Part shown: positions 36,956-49,376 of the stretch, piece by piece | Layout: each line of letters begins with the position of its first letter | Position numbering within the stretch: position 1 is the first letter of the stretch | DNA from: Blattamonas nauphoetae | Taxonomy: Eukaryota; Preaxostyla; Oxymonadida | Direction of reading: 5' to 3' | DNA: 64,000 nucleotides | Assembly: GCA_033064195.1 (NCBI GenBank) | Contig: JARBJD010000198.1 | Coordinates: forward strand, 62,001 to 126,000 | Notes under the pieces: generated by a model | Told to the model about the DNA's origin: nothing | Seen by the model: only the letters and a program-made list of their open reading frames with translations | Database searches by the model: none | Made by a program: the position numbers and the translations under genes

Positions 36956-39900
36956 ATGACCTCCAAACTCGACGAAATCACCCCTCCTGGATGTGTGTCG
37001 TTTCTGTGATGATCTAGGATTTTTGTCATGGTGTTTACATTCTTCTTTTTGTCTCAGATTCAAACCCGAGGAAGCTCAATTCTGGTGCCTTTGGGCAGGT
37101 TCTGAAGGTGACACACGATGGAAGTGGAGTAGAATATGCGGTGAAGGTGCTGCCGATGCTGAAAGAGGGGGACAAGGAACGAGTGAGTCGTGAAGTTGAG
37201 ATGTTGACTCGTTTTGCTCATGCTCGGATTGTTCATCTTCATGAATCGATTGACATGGGAGGACACCACGCGATTGTGATGGAGCTCGGGACACGAAGTC
37301 TGAAAGATCTGATCTCGGAATATGAGTCACGAGGTGAATTGATTCCTCTTCCTGTTTGTCTCTTCTTGTTTCCTCATTCTTTGATATTTGGATGAATATT
37401 GCCTTTTCTTGCTTTTTCTTGTTATTTCATTGTTGTGGATGTGTTTTCAGTGGACGGTGATGATTCTGGTTGACATCTGCGAGGGACTTTTGTGGATGCA
37501 CACTCACCCTTCGGGATCGACAGCTCATGGGGATCTGAAGCCGGAGAATGTTCTTCTTCGGGAGAACAATCGGGCATTTCTGTGTTTGTAAGATTTAATT
37601 CCTTTCATATGTCATTTTTCTTGCATCAGGTGATCTTGGTGGATCGGCAGCGTTTGAGCAACACATGACTCAGACGACGGGGGAATTTGGGACATTCGAG
37701 TACAACTCGCCGGAGCGAGTGATGGACAGCAAGGGAACAGGGACGGCGGCGAGTGATGTTTGGTCGCTTGGAGTTGTGGCGTATCGGATGGTGACCGGAC
37801 GTGGGCTGTTCGAAGGACTGACACTGCCTCAGCTGTGCCTCACTTTGGGTCAGTTCAACGAATCTCGAATCCCGACCTCGATTCCCGCATCGGTGCGAGC
37901 AGTTCTTGTGAAGATGTTGGAACCCGTCTGTTCTCCTCTTTCTTCTCACTCACTCTTTGATTTGTTCATGGATTGAACTGATTGTTCAGAATTTGGGGCT
38001 TCGAGCAACAAGTCGGGGACTGTTGGAAGGAGGTCTTTTGGAGGGAATGCTTGGTTCGTCGACGGATCTGTCTCGAATGAAGTCGATTCAGCTTGGGACG
38101 CTCGTGAACGAGATCAAGGAATCATTGAATGATGCTGAAGTTGAAGAGCGGACGATGAAACTTGAGATGGAGAAGGAGAAGCTGTTGTTGGAGAATCAAG
38201 AACTGAAAGCTCGACTTCGATCACTCCAGAATTCACTCGAACGGACTCGCTCTCGAAATATTGATTTGGAGAAGGAAGAAGAAGTCGAACAATACCAGCT
38301 TCTCACCACCAATCCCACCTCACCAATCTCAATCTCCACTGAAGACAATGTTCTCTCGGCGAAACATGAAATGCCGACTCTCCAGTTTTACAAAGATGAC
38401 GACGGTGACAACGACCAACGAGCTCTTTTTGATGTCTCTGGCAATACGATCACTCGAACTGGTGTTGACCTGGACCAAGAATGGAAAACAGCACTTCACG
38501 AAGAACGAATCTCGGAAGGAGTGGTGTCTGTCGCCATCACTGTTCTCGCCATCCCAGAAGCCAAACGTTTGAAACTCTTTTTTGGGAAGTGTTCAGATTC
38601 ACAACAAGGGCTGATGTTCGGATTAGTCGATGCTCTGTCGCGGGAGCTGGAATCTGAAGACAAACTTGGATTCAATATGTCAAGTGTGATCTCATTCGAT
38701 CTCGATCATTTTCGCCTCCAGGTTCAATCGCCATCGCTCCCAAAAAGGGAAAACTTCTTGTTGTCCTTCCATCCACCAAACAAGACCACCGAAAGCATGT
38801 CATCTCTGCCCCGTTCAGTGATGGAGCCCACGTGGTGTTGGAGGTGGACATGGACGCGAGGCCACGCACAGCTGTGTTCATCGTCAACGGAAATGTTCCT
38901 CTCACGTTTGTGTCTGGTCTCCCTCCCTCGATCAGATTTGGAGTGTGTCGTTCGTCGTCCTCATTCTTGTTCTTTTCAGTTGTCGATGAAGAACGAGGGA
39001 GTTTCGGTTCGATTTGATGGACTGAGTCGTCTGAAGCGTGCGACACCATTGCGACGAGTGAATGAGATCAAATGGAATCCCGAAGACCTTCGAGACAGTG
39101 ATGACATGTACATGAATGGAATGCGATCGAGTGTTCTGACAGTGCAGACGCAGATGCCGTCGCTCGTCTTCACCGATCCTTCCCACTTCAACGTGGAGGA
39201 CAACCGAATCGCTTCAACTGGTCTGGCCACAATAGAGAAGGATGGAGAAACCGAACCCACATCGAGCTCCTTCTTCCTCGCCGAGCCCATTTCAGAAGGA
39301 ATTGTGGCCATCTCGTTCACTTATCTCTTCGTGGAGACAGATTGGTCGTCTTTGATGTTATTTGGACTGATCGATGCTCACAAACCAATTCCCGAAAAAG
39401 GGCAGCAACTTGGAGCAGTCAAAAGTGTGGATCCCTCCTTTCTTGTGATCCTATCTCTTCGCCCACTCTTCTTGTCTTCGTCTTCTCACAATCTCAGACT
39501 CGGTCGCTCTCTCCTCAATAGGTCGACTCACTTTCTTGACTTCCCAGGCAGAAAAGGAGATTGAAATCTCTCCAAAAATCGAAGACAGTGATTCTTTCAT
39601 CGTTGAAATCAACATGGACTCGAATCCTCGCACTGCCCAGTTCTTTGTCAACGCAAAGTCTGCTTCAACTGTCGTTGTTGGTCTTCCCGAATCCGTCCGA
39701 GTTGGAGTGTGTTCCTTCCATTTCCATCTTTCGTCTCATCCCTTCTCCCCATTCTCTCTGACGTCCACACTCACTTTTCTCTCCTTCTCCGTCTCAGTTC
39801 TCGGCGGAGAAGAGAGGAATGCAAGTTCGGTTTGACAGAATCACCCGTCTGAACAGAGGAAGTCCAATCACAGATCTGATGGAAGAGATGGAGTGGCCAA

Positions 39901-42182
39901 CTGCTGGACCACTCGAAGAACCAACATCGGAAGACGATTCGGAGAAAAATGATGAAAATGAAACGTCTGAAGCAGATGACAAGGAGGATATCCAATCGCT
40001 GGATGATGGCAGCGTCGACAACACTGATGAAAAGGGAGCAAAGGATGAGGACAGAGATGAAGACGATAAACAGCCATCCAAAGACGATTCCGACGAAGAG
40101 GAAGGAAAAGCAGTTAATGATGACGATGATGAAGATGCGGATGATGAGGGAGGAGATGTGGGTGAAGACATTGAACACCATTCGGAACAGATGATGGAGA
40201 AAGCAGAAGACGACGCAGAATCCGATGGAGATTCTGAAGACGACTCAGACGAAGAGAAGAGTGAAGCTGACAGTGACAGTGACAACGAGGATGATGGAGC
40301 AGCTGTCAAAAAGAAGAGAAGACAGCTTCCGACGATGAAGCTGCCGGAGCTGCTCTTCACATATAAATCGCACTTCACCATCCGAAACAATGTTCTGACT
40401 CGGACAGACAAGGGGACAAACAAGAAAGGAAAAACCAGACCGAGCACTGTTCTCATTTCCGAGCCAATCACGAAGGGCGTTGTTTCTGTCACTTTTGTTG
40501 CGCTGTCTCTCGTGAACTCGAAAGGCTTGTCTCTTATCTCTCATCATTTGCTGTAGATGAAGAACGCTTCATCGATTTCGGCCTTCTCGATTCTTCTCTT
40601 GCTGTTCCTCAACTTGGACGAGTTTTGGGGAAGAATGTGAAACGTTTGCTGTTCCGTTCGTTGATCTCCATCTCTTCACACTCTTCTCTTCAGATTCTGT
40701 TGGTCTCTCGACATCAAGTGGAGATCTCCATGTCTTCAATAAGTCCAAACTGAAACAGAAATCTCATGGTTCGATCTCGAAGAAGGATCGTGTTGTGATG
40801 GAATTGAACATGGACTCGACTCTACGCACTGTCCAATTCTTCGTGAACGGAAAGGCTGGAGAATGTTATGTGAGTGGGATTCCAGAATCGGTGAGAATTG
40901 GTGTTTGTCATCCCTTCTTCTCGTTTCTGACTTGCTCAGTTCTCTGCTGATGTGATGGGAACCTCACTCGAAATCGCGAGCATCATCCACTCCACCCAAG
41001 CGACTCCTCTGGCAGACAAGATATTGGAGATCAAATGGACCGACACCCAAGAATCACTGTATGAACGATCGAAAAACAAGTCACAACCGATTCGGAGAGA
41101 AGCAGAAGGATCGATGCCCGCTCTCCTCTGCCGAAATCCCGAACACTTCAAGATTGAGGGAAATGTGATCACTCGCACTGCGTTCGGCTGCAATGGACTC
41201 ACTTCACCATTCAGCACAGTGATGTTGGATGGAGTAGTTGAGAAGATGATCAAGTCTGTGACTGTCACCATCCTCGCCCTTCCTGAAACTGAACGTGTGC
41301 TGCTCTTTTTGTGATTCTGTTCAGATTCGTGTGGAGTTGTCATGATTGGTGGCATGTTTTGTCTTCGAAGTGCTCCCGCAAACCCAAAAGGACTCGGATT
41401 TTGGAAAGCTTGTCTGCGATTCTTCATCTTCATGATCTCACACTTCTCTTTCCATGTGATTTTTCTCTCTCTCTTCAGTTTCATTTGGTCTCTCTTCATT
41501 TGATGGAATGATTCACAGCGTGGATTGGTCGAGGCCATCTATCAAGCTCTGTCACTCTCCCCTCCGAGTTGGTGACCAAGTGGTGCTGGAGGTGAACACA
41601 CAATCCAAACCAGACATCTCTCGCTTCTTTGTGAATGGGAAGGCCGGACTGAACGATAACGCTGATTTGGATCAAAAGCTGAAGATCGGAGTCTGCTCTT
41701 CCTGTTTCTCTCGTCATCGTCATTTTTGATGTCTTCTCGTTCAGTTCTCTCTCGCTGGACCAGGAACTTCGATCCGAATTGATTCCATCACAGAACTCTA
41801 CGAACCATCTGAAGATGACTCCGACTCCACTGACGACACGACGACGAATGAATCGGAAGACATTGACGAAGCACTGTTCGTGTCCAAACACGATAAACAG
41901 TCCAATCATCCCAAACCCGAACAGGTCAAGGTGACTGCACAGCCATCCGGACAGAAGACAGACTCCGTCCACCGCAACCCAACGGCAGCCTCGTCGTCGA
42001 CATCGAAAGTGCCTCTGAAGCCACAGCCACTGGCAGCGAAAGTGGCGGCTCGCGACCATCCTGCTTACGAGCCATTCTTTGCGAAACTGAGGAGTGGGAA
42101 GAAGACCGTGTTCTTGGCGCCTGAAATGAGGGAGAAGGGGCTGAACCCAGCCGCACTGTCCGACCCAGACATGCTCGTTTAA
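36956..42182 (+). CDS. Kinase/coiled-coil/4xSPRY protein K4 with CCDC53-like C-terminal motif
   Basis: An apparently intact family member. Exon 1 starts at 36956 (MTSKLDE...) and splices from a GTGTGT donor to the GAFGQV exon. Kinase exons end near 37921; coiled coil and SPRY1 run to about 38940, SPRY2 to about 39700, SPRY3 to about 40890 and SPRY4 to about 41690. The catalytic Arg codon that is TGA in K3 and K6 is CGA here. An acidic linker of about 130 residues lies at 39900-40310. The last exon (from 41745) continues past the shared SIRID motif into a Ser/Thr/Pro-rich stretch and ends with a block at 42054-42182 (YEPFF, LRSG, MREKGLNP, LSDPD). That block follows the pattern of WASH-complex subunit CCDC53 and related actin-linked proteins. 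This suggests a cytoskeletal connection, by motif only. Stop is TAA. Confidence 0.8.
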
Positions 42183-43569
42183 AGTTTTCACATTCACAGT
42201 TGAACATATTTTCATTTTGTTCTCTCCACTCACTCCACAATCGTTTTCTCTCTGATTTGTTGGTGGTTTTCTGTATCATTGCGACGAGGGTTTTCGAAAC
42301 AGATGGGATTGTTCGGAGAATAAGTGGATGAAAGAAATAAAGGAGGAAAAATGCTGATTTTGGCAATCTTTTCTTCATCTCTCTCATAGACCCTCCACAA
42401 AACCGGTTTTATTTATATAACCGGCTAAAATCAGCGTTCATGATTCCATGAATAACACTTCGAGAGAATCATTAAGTCAGGTTCATATGATTGTAGCCGC
42501 AGTAGCTAAGCAAAGTACATCGTATCCAATGGGTTGCCAAGAGTTTTTGAAAGAATGGGTTGATTGATCAAGTATACTCAAGTGGTCGTGATGAACCCTC
42601 AAATCACTTTTTAAAAGCTGGATGATGTCATCCTCTCTCCTCTTCAGCAATTTAATCAGGTTTGGACGACTTTAAATTCTCATCATCTCAAACAGTTGAA
42701 CATGGAAACTTCGAAGCCAAAACATCCTCAAAATTCGGATGCAGCATGATACATTCAGATTCTATCTGAACTGTCCCAATTTTCAGAAAATAAGGATGAG
42801 CAACGGACGGACAAAACCTCCTTCTCATCGGACATCGGACAGAGACCCTGTCCAAGTCGAAACAGAAGTGATTCCTCTGGCATAAATCAATGTTCAATCC
42901 TCCAAATTCTTTCATTAAATCACCCAAAATGTTGAATTTATTCATATTTCGTCTTTCAAAAAAATGAAAAACGTGTATTAGAGAATTCGGACAAAAATCC
43001 CATAAATTGGTGAAATGTCCAAGCATGTCCAATCTTGGACATCCGCTCATTTGTTGAAAAAATGAATTGTTTAAATTTCTTCACAATCCAATAGTGATCA
43101 GTTGAAAACGGACAAAAGTGTCCAGTCCTGGACATGTCCGGATCGTCCTCCCCATCTTAATATGTCTTCGTCTTCCATTTTCTCTCAGAACCTCTTAAAT
43201 CGCAATTTGAATTCACTTGTCGATTCAAGCATTCTATTGTCCTGCTTCACATCATTCTTGTCTCAAGTGAATCCAAATTCATGGAAATCAGTACAGCTTT
43301 CAAAAGCCGTTTCTCCTCACAATGTATGACATCATAATGGAATGATGTTTGAAAAATCACATCATCAGTGTGTATCTCCATTGTTTTTTACACTTTATCG
43401 ATCTCATTCTCTTCATTAGTGTGGCGTGGATATCCCAATCAAACCGCAACCTGTTAAGGACTGAAAGAGATGAGATAAGACAACTCATACCATCAGTATT
43501 CATCTCCATTGTTATTCCGGCTCTTTCCGTACCATTGGACGTCAGTTAGAACGTGTCCAACAGGAGTTA

Positions 43570-44124
43570 ATGGCCTGGTGTCCCGCCTCTTCTGTATTAT
43601 GTGATCACAACCAATTCAGAGGCACAATCGTTGATGATTCAGTACGCTTCGATCATTGTGGGTATTGCGTCCATCATCATACCAATGACTGTTCTCCTTA
43701 CTCAATACATTCAGACCGTCTCTTCACTCAAGAAGGAGCGAAGAGAAATCTCCTTCCAGATCTCCATTGGGCGGAAAGATGATGTGTTGCGTCTGGAAGC
43801 AAAGGCTGGACAATACAGATGGAGGAATTGATGGCGACACAGTCGTGTCGACACACTTTGGGATTCCGACAGCTCAATCGCACATGAACACAATGAACGA
43901 ATGACAAGGCTGGATTCAACGAAAACGAGATGGAGTTGGGATCGACTCAAGGAGAGGAGAATGAGGAGGAGAAGCTGAAGATGGAGCTGATTTCACAAGG
44001 AATGAATCCTCAGAAGATTACGATGATGCAGATGCAGGGGATGTCGCTCCAACAAATTGCCGAAATGACGGGGAAGAACAAGAATGATGAAGATGATGAT
44101 GAGAAGGAAGAGACGAAGTCATAA
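43570..44124 (+). other. Possible small membrane-protein exons inside the TIR element
   Basis: One plus frame contains a hydrophobic stretch of about 20 residues (ASIIVGIASIIIPMTVLLTQ, near 43640-43710) followed by a charged segment. A nearby frame at 43930-44124 gives a Glu/Lys/Met-rich peptide (QGMNPQKITMMQMQGMSLQQ) ending in TAA. They could be exons of one small gene carried by the element, or captured host sequence. No family is recognised and splice joins are not resolved. Confidence 0.25.
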
Positions 44125-44415
44125 AAGTGAAGATAGAAGCAGAAGAAAAGAAGAAGGCGGAGGCAGAGGAGAAGGAAAACAAAAAAAGAAGAAAGGTCGA
44201 AGTGACTTGACCCCACAGTAACAGGAACTGCTCCACCAAATTCATACGATGTCGAGCTTCAACACAACATCGTTCTCCATCCGCGTTGTGATTACATTGA
44301 TTCTCCTAGTCGTTGGTTTGTGTCTCAAGACATTCATCACTCATTGTCTACACACTTCTAGCTGACTTCCTAATTTTCCATAGCATATAGGATAAAATTG
44401 CATCCGCCATCCTCA

Positions 44416-44623
44416 CATCCATTCATCACCCTCATTCGTCAGATCCACTCATCACCCTCACTCGTCACATCCACTCCTCACTCTCACTCGTCACATCCAC
44501 TCATCACCCTCACTCGTCACATCCACTCCTCACTCTCACTCGTCACATCCACTCCTCACTCTCACTCGTCACATCCACTCATCACCCTCACTTGTCACAT
44601 CCACTCATCACCCTCACTTGTCA
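44416..44623 (+). repeat. 26-bp minisatellite, eight copies
   Basis: Eight consecutive 26-bp units of the form catccactcatcaccctcac + tcgtca, alternating between 'catcaccctc' and 'cctcactctc' variants. The alternation suggests an older 52-bp higher-order unit. It lies inside the 3.5-kb TIR element. Confidence 0.9.
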
Positions 44624-44896
44624 CCTACTCTCCTCCACCAACGACTCTTTCGATTGAGCTTTTCCAGGCGGAAACATCAGCCCTTTCTGCCCTATATTTA
44701 TCCTCCATTGCCAATGAGTTCGATCGATCAAGATTAACTGTTAGAGAATGAAAGTATCTCTCACATTTCACCTGCAATCAAGGTAACAGATCCATTTGAT
44801 CTTGTTACATGATGTATCAATCCACTTCACAGTCTTTTCAATAACTTCGTTCGATCCCACCCTTTTTCAAAACTTACGAGCTGTGACCTCCTAATT

Positions 44897-44940
44897 AGGC
44901 GCTGTCCGAGGACGGACAGCGCCTCACCTTGTCCGGACAA
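44897..44940. other. Strong hairpin plus adjacent perfect palindrome
   Basis: aggcgctgtccg and cggacagcgcct form a perfect 12-bp stem around a 4-nt loop (44897-44924). Four bases later ttgtccggacaa (44929-44940) is a perfect 12-bp palindrome sharing the tgtccg core. This could be an internal binding site for a transposition protein or the trace of a nested element. Confidence 0.7.
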
Positions 44941-45123
44941 CTGCTCCTCCTTATCAGAAAATTCAAGGTGGCAAGATATTCTTCTTTGTAGAAGCGAAAG
45001 GTCAGAAACTGGATCTCCGACTAACGCTCACAAATTATCCTCAAGGAACTGGTTTATGATCACCCATTCTTCTGTCCGATTGTAACATAGTTCAGAAATC
45101 AATCCTTTGGTGTCCCACTCTCA

Positions 45124-45402
45124 TTGACGCTGAAATTACGCACGACGTCCAACAAGCCAGATGCGAACAAGGACAACAAGCAACTACAAGCGACTACCTT
45201 GGTTAGCACACAGTCTACTCAGCTTGTTGAATCGTCGAGGATGGAGCAACACATTGCGCGACTGGTTGTAGCCTATTCACAGCGGGTTCTGGATCACGAA
45301 CAGGAAATAACTATTGGCAGCTACCGCAATATCACGGTAATATCGAAGATGGGCAACATACAAGGAAAACTATACAACACCGGAAATGAAGGAGCAGAGT
45401 GA
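45124..45402 (+). other. Unassigned open stretch in TIR element
   Basis: About 90 codons of mixed composition (for example RLVVAYSQRVLDHEQE) ending in TGA, with no ATG at its left edge. A second stretch at 45550-45906 is acidic at first and hydrophobic at its end. Both might be exons of a cargo or degraded transposase gene, but no conserved motif is visible. Confidence 0.2.
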
Positions 45403-45879
45403 CAGACAAGACTCATCTCGGATGGCACTTTTCCAAGAAGAAAAGATCCCACGATCACACACCCTTTTGGACTGCTTATTCGTTGAAACCCTTTTCTAGA
45501 CATTGAAGAAGTGGCTGAAGTTTCAGTTGAAGATTAAAAAGCTGAAGAAGTGACAAACTTCAAAGAAGAAAACATGGAGCCCGTGACCGGCGATGATCGA
45601 GCAGAAGTGGACTCCAACGCAGACCTTGATGAAAATGACAGTGTGAGAAAGGCTAAAGACGAAATCACAGCCGACAACTTCGGAACCGGTTCAAAATCTT
45701 ATTTGGTTTCCGATTCATCTCATTTTTCAATAAATTGTTCACATTTTCCACAAAATTTTATTGTTGGTGAGTATAGAGGAAGTAATCGGAAAACATTTCA
45801 TGACTATTGTACAAATTCTGGGCCTAGCCGAATAAAACCGGTTATTTATATTTTAGCCGGTTTTGTGGAGGGTCTATCA

Positions 45880-47115
45880 GTTTTCATCCTTCCCATGTTA
45901 AGTTGATCAGGCATCGCAGTATCGTCAATGAAACAGCAGTCAGACGGAATCAGAGTTTGGTGACGATGAGTGAGCAGTTTGTCATTTTCAGTTCTCGTCG
46001 AATCACAAACGGCTGTCGATATTTCCACTCCACCACCATTCCTCTGTGCGAACCAGTCGCTGCTCCCGACGAGCACAACATCTCACACTTCACAGCAACA
46101 ACATCGACTCTCACTCCACCACACTCCACAGCCACGAAATGCGGAGGAGATGATGAGGAACTCGCGAACTTGCAGTTTGAGAACGAGACTTGTCTGCGAT
46201 CGGTGGGCGAGGGGGCACCAGACAGCGAGAGGGTGAGGAGGGGCTGGGTGGGTTGGGAGGAGAGGCACGCGGAGAGCTCAAATTTGGAGAAAACAATGTT
46301 TTGGGATGGCCAGCCACGCAGTTCGACCAATCCACCCTTCGTCACTCGCAACGTCCTCCACTCGCTTTCTGAGATTGAGAGGAAGGAAGTGTCGGAGAGA
46401 GAGAAGAGTGTGGAACGAGATGGTTAGCAGATTCCCAGTTCAACTGGAACCAGACATTTTGTCGATCTGATGTGGAATCACTACATTCAAACATGTTCTT
46501 TGTGCTGACAAAATATGTTTTTTCATGGAAAAAATAGATGTCATTTGCTCTTGAATCGTGCCAAGACGAGCATCCTCTGAAATGCAAGTACGAGAGGTTC
46601 AGAGTGTAGACTCGTTCCAAACTCATCGCCCCGCCTCGATTCGTCGCCAAGCAGTCGGCGAAGACAGTGTTGGATATTTCAGCGAAGTTTGTGGCGAGAA
46701 ACAGCGCTCCATCGGAATCTGCAGTCGACTGGTCAAAAAAGCAATTCAACAATGTTGTCGTGTCGGCTTTGTTGATGTGAATGTTGTCGCCTCCGAAGCT
46801 GAACACGTCTCACTCAAATTGTGTGGAGCGTTCAGTGAATGACGAGCGGGAGATGGAGAGAGTTGGAGAGCTTCCACTCGCACCGCCAAAGCAGATCGCT
46901 CCTCCAAAATTGTCTTCTCCTTTGCTGGTACAGCGGTGGAAGAATCATTTCCCAACGGTGAGAGAGGACGACATGTCGGAGAGGAGGATCGCAGCCCCAC
47001 CTTCGAACGGGTCAGCATCGACTTTCATCTCGTTGACTGTTCAGCGAGAGATCGAAATCGAAAAATTTCAACCCACAAGTCACAGATTTGGATGTTTCAT
47101 CGCGAAGCAATGAAA
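45880..47115 (-). pseudogene. Beta-helix gene relic G
   Basis: Collinear minus-strand beta-helix fragments in shifting frames: 47018-46780, 46806-46480 (rungs DSDGALFLA, NRGGAMSLE) and 46351-45950 (LFSNCKFASS-like rungs). The part 46069-46465 is about 98% identical to 57843-58238 in relic H. Its upstream end lies about 190 bp from the K5 ATG, keeping the divergent pairing. It is broken by frameshifts and lacks the membrane and pseudokinase end seen in gene C. Confidence 0.65.
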
Positions 47116-47268
47116 AACACAGTTCATTGATTTCTGGAGGATCAGTAAACGTAGATGTTAGAGATCAAGACTAGTCTGATATTGAGACGAACATCCTTGA
47201 CTCAGAAGATGAGATGTGCTGATATCAACGTTTAGGGAGTTCAAATAATGGTCATTGATCATGAACTT

Positions 47269-47283
47269 TCCAATTAAAGGGCC
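47269..47283 (+). promoter_or_regulatory. Conserved AAATTAAGGGC-like element upstream of K5
   Basis: tccaattaaagggcc, about 22-36 bp before the K5 ATG. The match is conserved although K5 is disrupted downstream. Confidence 0.5.
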
Positions 47284-47339
47284 GAGATCAACGAAACATC
47301 GATAATGACCTCCAAACTCGACGAAATCATCCCCCCTGG

Positions 47340-49376
47340 TAGGCTTGTCTGACCAGCCAAATGTGCCGGTCAGTTTCAGTTGCTACTTCATCTAAGGGTC
47401 AGATCTCAACTGGTTCGGAAATTGCTTGCTATGAACGATATATCGACAAGATTGCTGATATTCAGATCCAGATTTCCGTATTGAAACATGAAACAAGATG
47501 ATGAAATGTGTGTGAATTCATTTGACACAATCATGAAAAAAACAACACTAAACGATAATAAAAATGCATTCTCAGGGTTTGGATCGGGTCCTCACCTGAC
47601 TCACCCTCAAAAGACCTCACCTCTATTCTAATTTATGTTTTTGGTTTAATTTTCACGAGGATTCTCATTTCATGAAAAATTGATTATAGATTGAACAAAA
47701 TTTCTAAATATGAGATGGATAGTGGAAAAAAATGAGGTGCTGTTTTTCGCTTCGATTATCTCAATAAGCTCTATCAAGGAGAAATTTCCCTTTTTTTTCA
47801 TTAAATGGATTCGAGAAGCTCATTTCACATCTAAAATCAAATTGAAAGTCTCGTTGGATCACTCGATGGAAAAACTGAGAATTGATCCAACCCACCAACT
47901 TTTATGTCATCTGGATCAAGTGACAATTTCTGTGTTTTTTGCGAAAAAAAGAGAAATTCAACTGTGTCCGGTGAAATTGAAGGAAATTTAAGGTGCGAAA
48001 TGGTGTCGGAGAGTCGTGATGTGGTCGATGATCTCACTTTTTTCACATTTGAGTGTCCTAATTTGGACACCAGGAGACCTCACCTCCAAAATGGGGAGGT
48101 GAGGTCTTTTAACCTCACGTTCTCGTGTAAAGTGTCAGACAACTATAAACCCTGTGCATTCTTCATTACTTACTCACTGGTGGAACCTGTTCTGAAGCAG
48201 ATAGAAGCTGTGCTAACTCTTCTCTCCTCATCCGGGTGGTGTCACTTCCATTCCATCACCTCTGCCCACCACGGCAGCAGTATCAACAGTCCTCATCGGA
48301 GCTGTTCGAAACATGCTCTACAGTTGTGCGAGGTGGGGTTGAGTCGCGATCTTGGTCAGCATCGGAAAGATCGGAGGGCCGTGTTCGTCCAATTCCTCGG
48401 CAGGACTCATGGATATCAATTGCTCTGCAACAGGCAGAGTGGCTTGAAAGGTGAACGACGAGAGAAGATAATGGAGCGCATGACTTCCCTCAATATTTGA
48501 GACAACAGTTAAATAAGGGAGAACAAGCCCCATGATGTGCTGGAAAAGGCCGGGGGGAGTCTGCAGAGAAAGTCACGACTCGTTGGATGAACCTGAGTCC
48601 ATGCTTGACACAGCATTGTCGATTGAACGAAAACGAGATTGAGCAGGCAATGCATATCGAGGTTGAGATTTAGGAAGGGGAGAAGTGGAACAGATGAGTG
48701 AAGAACGTGGACACACATTTGCTGAATCAACTGTGGGTGTTGTGGGGTGGAAGGTGTGACTTGATGCCCATGGAGAAATCGTTCTCGGCCTAGACGTCAG
48801 CAGAGACGAACGAGACCTCTGTTCGTTGTTCAGCGAGTTCACTTTTATGTCTGTCTGCACAGCAGAAATGCCGATATAGCCGCCTTTCCTTTCGATTTCG
48901 ATCCGAAATGGTTGAATGAATGGTATTTTGTTTTTCAACAACTTCCAGATCTTCAAATATGGAATGCCCATCCCATTCTAGAAATTGAACTCAATTGACA
49001 ATGAAATACATACTGAATCAAGGTTCATTCGATGCAAGGTTCACTCAATGAATGTAGGACTTATCGTGAAAACGTCATCAGTGAGAGAGGATGATCGAGT
49101 CTGATCAACTGCCCATAACTGTTTTATTTCACTGATCTGGCAATCAATGTCCAAAACGAAGAGTGAAACGGCATTATTGAAGTGATAAGAATTCACTTGT
49201 TGAATATATGAAAACAGCGCATGGATATTCATGTCATTGATTCACTTTTCAGTTTCAACAGATTCCACTTCGGAGAAATTGTAAATCTCTATTGTGGGTT
49301 CCGCAATTTCTCCGGTCAGTGACCGTCAGTACTTTTCGGTAAAAACTGACCGGTCAGTGCCGGTCAGACAAGCCTA
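47340..49376. mobile_element. hAT-like non-autonomous DNA transposon (2.0 kb)
   Basis: The ends are inverted repeats beginning taggcttgtctgacc, with cggtcag repeats just inside. The flanks ccccctgg (47332-47339 and 49377-49384) are a perfect 8-bp target duplication, the hallmark of the hAT superfamily. No transposase frame is recognisable. The interior holds mixed sequence with possible captured host exons (about 48180-48500) and a hairpin (48075-48107). It is inserted exactly at the exon 1 splice donor of K5. Confidence 0.75.
48075..48107. other. 13-bp stem hairpin inside hAT-like element
   Basis: agacctcacctcc and ggaggtgaggtct are perfectly complementary around a 7-nt loop. Related acctcacct words recur at about 47590-47620, so this may mark the ends of a smaller nested element. 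Confidence 0.6.

Larger units (their letters stand above)
42387..45876. mobile_element. 3.5-kb TIR element with unknown cargo
   Basis: It begins tagaccctccacaaaaccgg and ends with the exact reverse complement, with further palindromic CCGG...CCGG blocks just inside each end. The flanking tca (42384-42386 and 45877-45879) may be a 3-bp target duplication. No transposase is recognisable. It holds short unexplained open stretches (43570-44124; 45124-45402; 45550-45906), a minisatellite (44416-44623) and strong hairpins (44897-44940). It sits between the K4 3' flank and beta-helix relic G. The family is undecided; the 3-bp duplication is compatible with Harbinger-like elements, but the target tca is not the usual TWA. 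Confidence 0.65.

Noticed and set aside
42690-43050. 120-codon minus frame inside the TIR element
   Set aside because: No motif, and a composition like its surroundings; no splice or start context.
44416-44623. CRISPR-like array
   Set aside because: The 26-bp units are contiguous with no unique spacers, there are no cas genes, and the genome is eukaryotic.
48180-48533. Host gene inside the hAT-like element
   Set aside because: Protein-like fragments exist on both strands, but no start, splice pattern or family could be settled.
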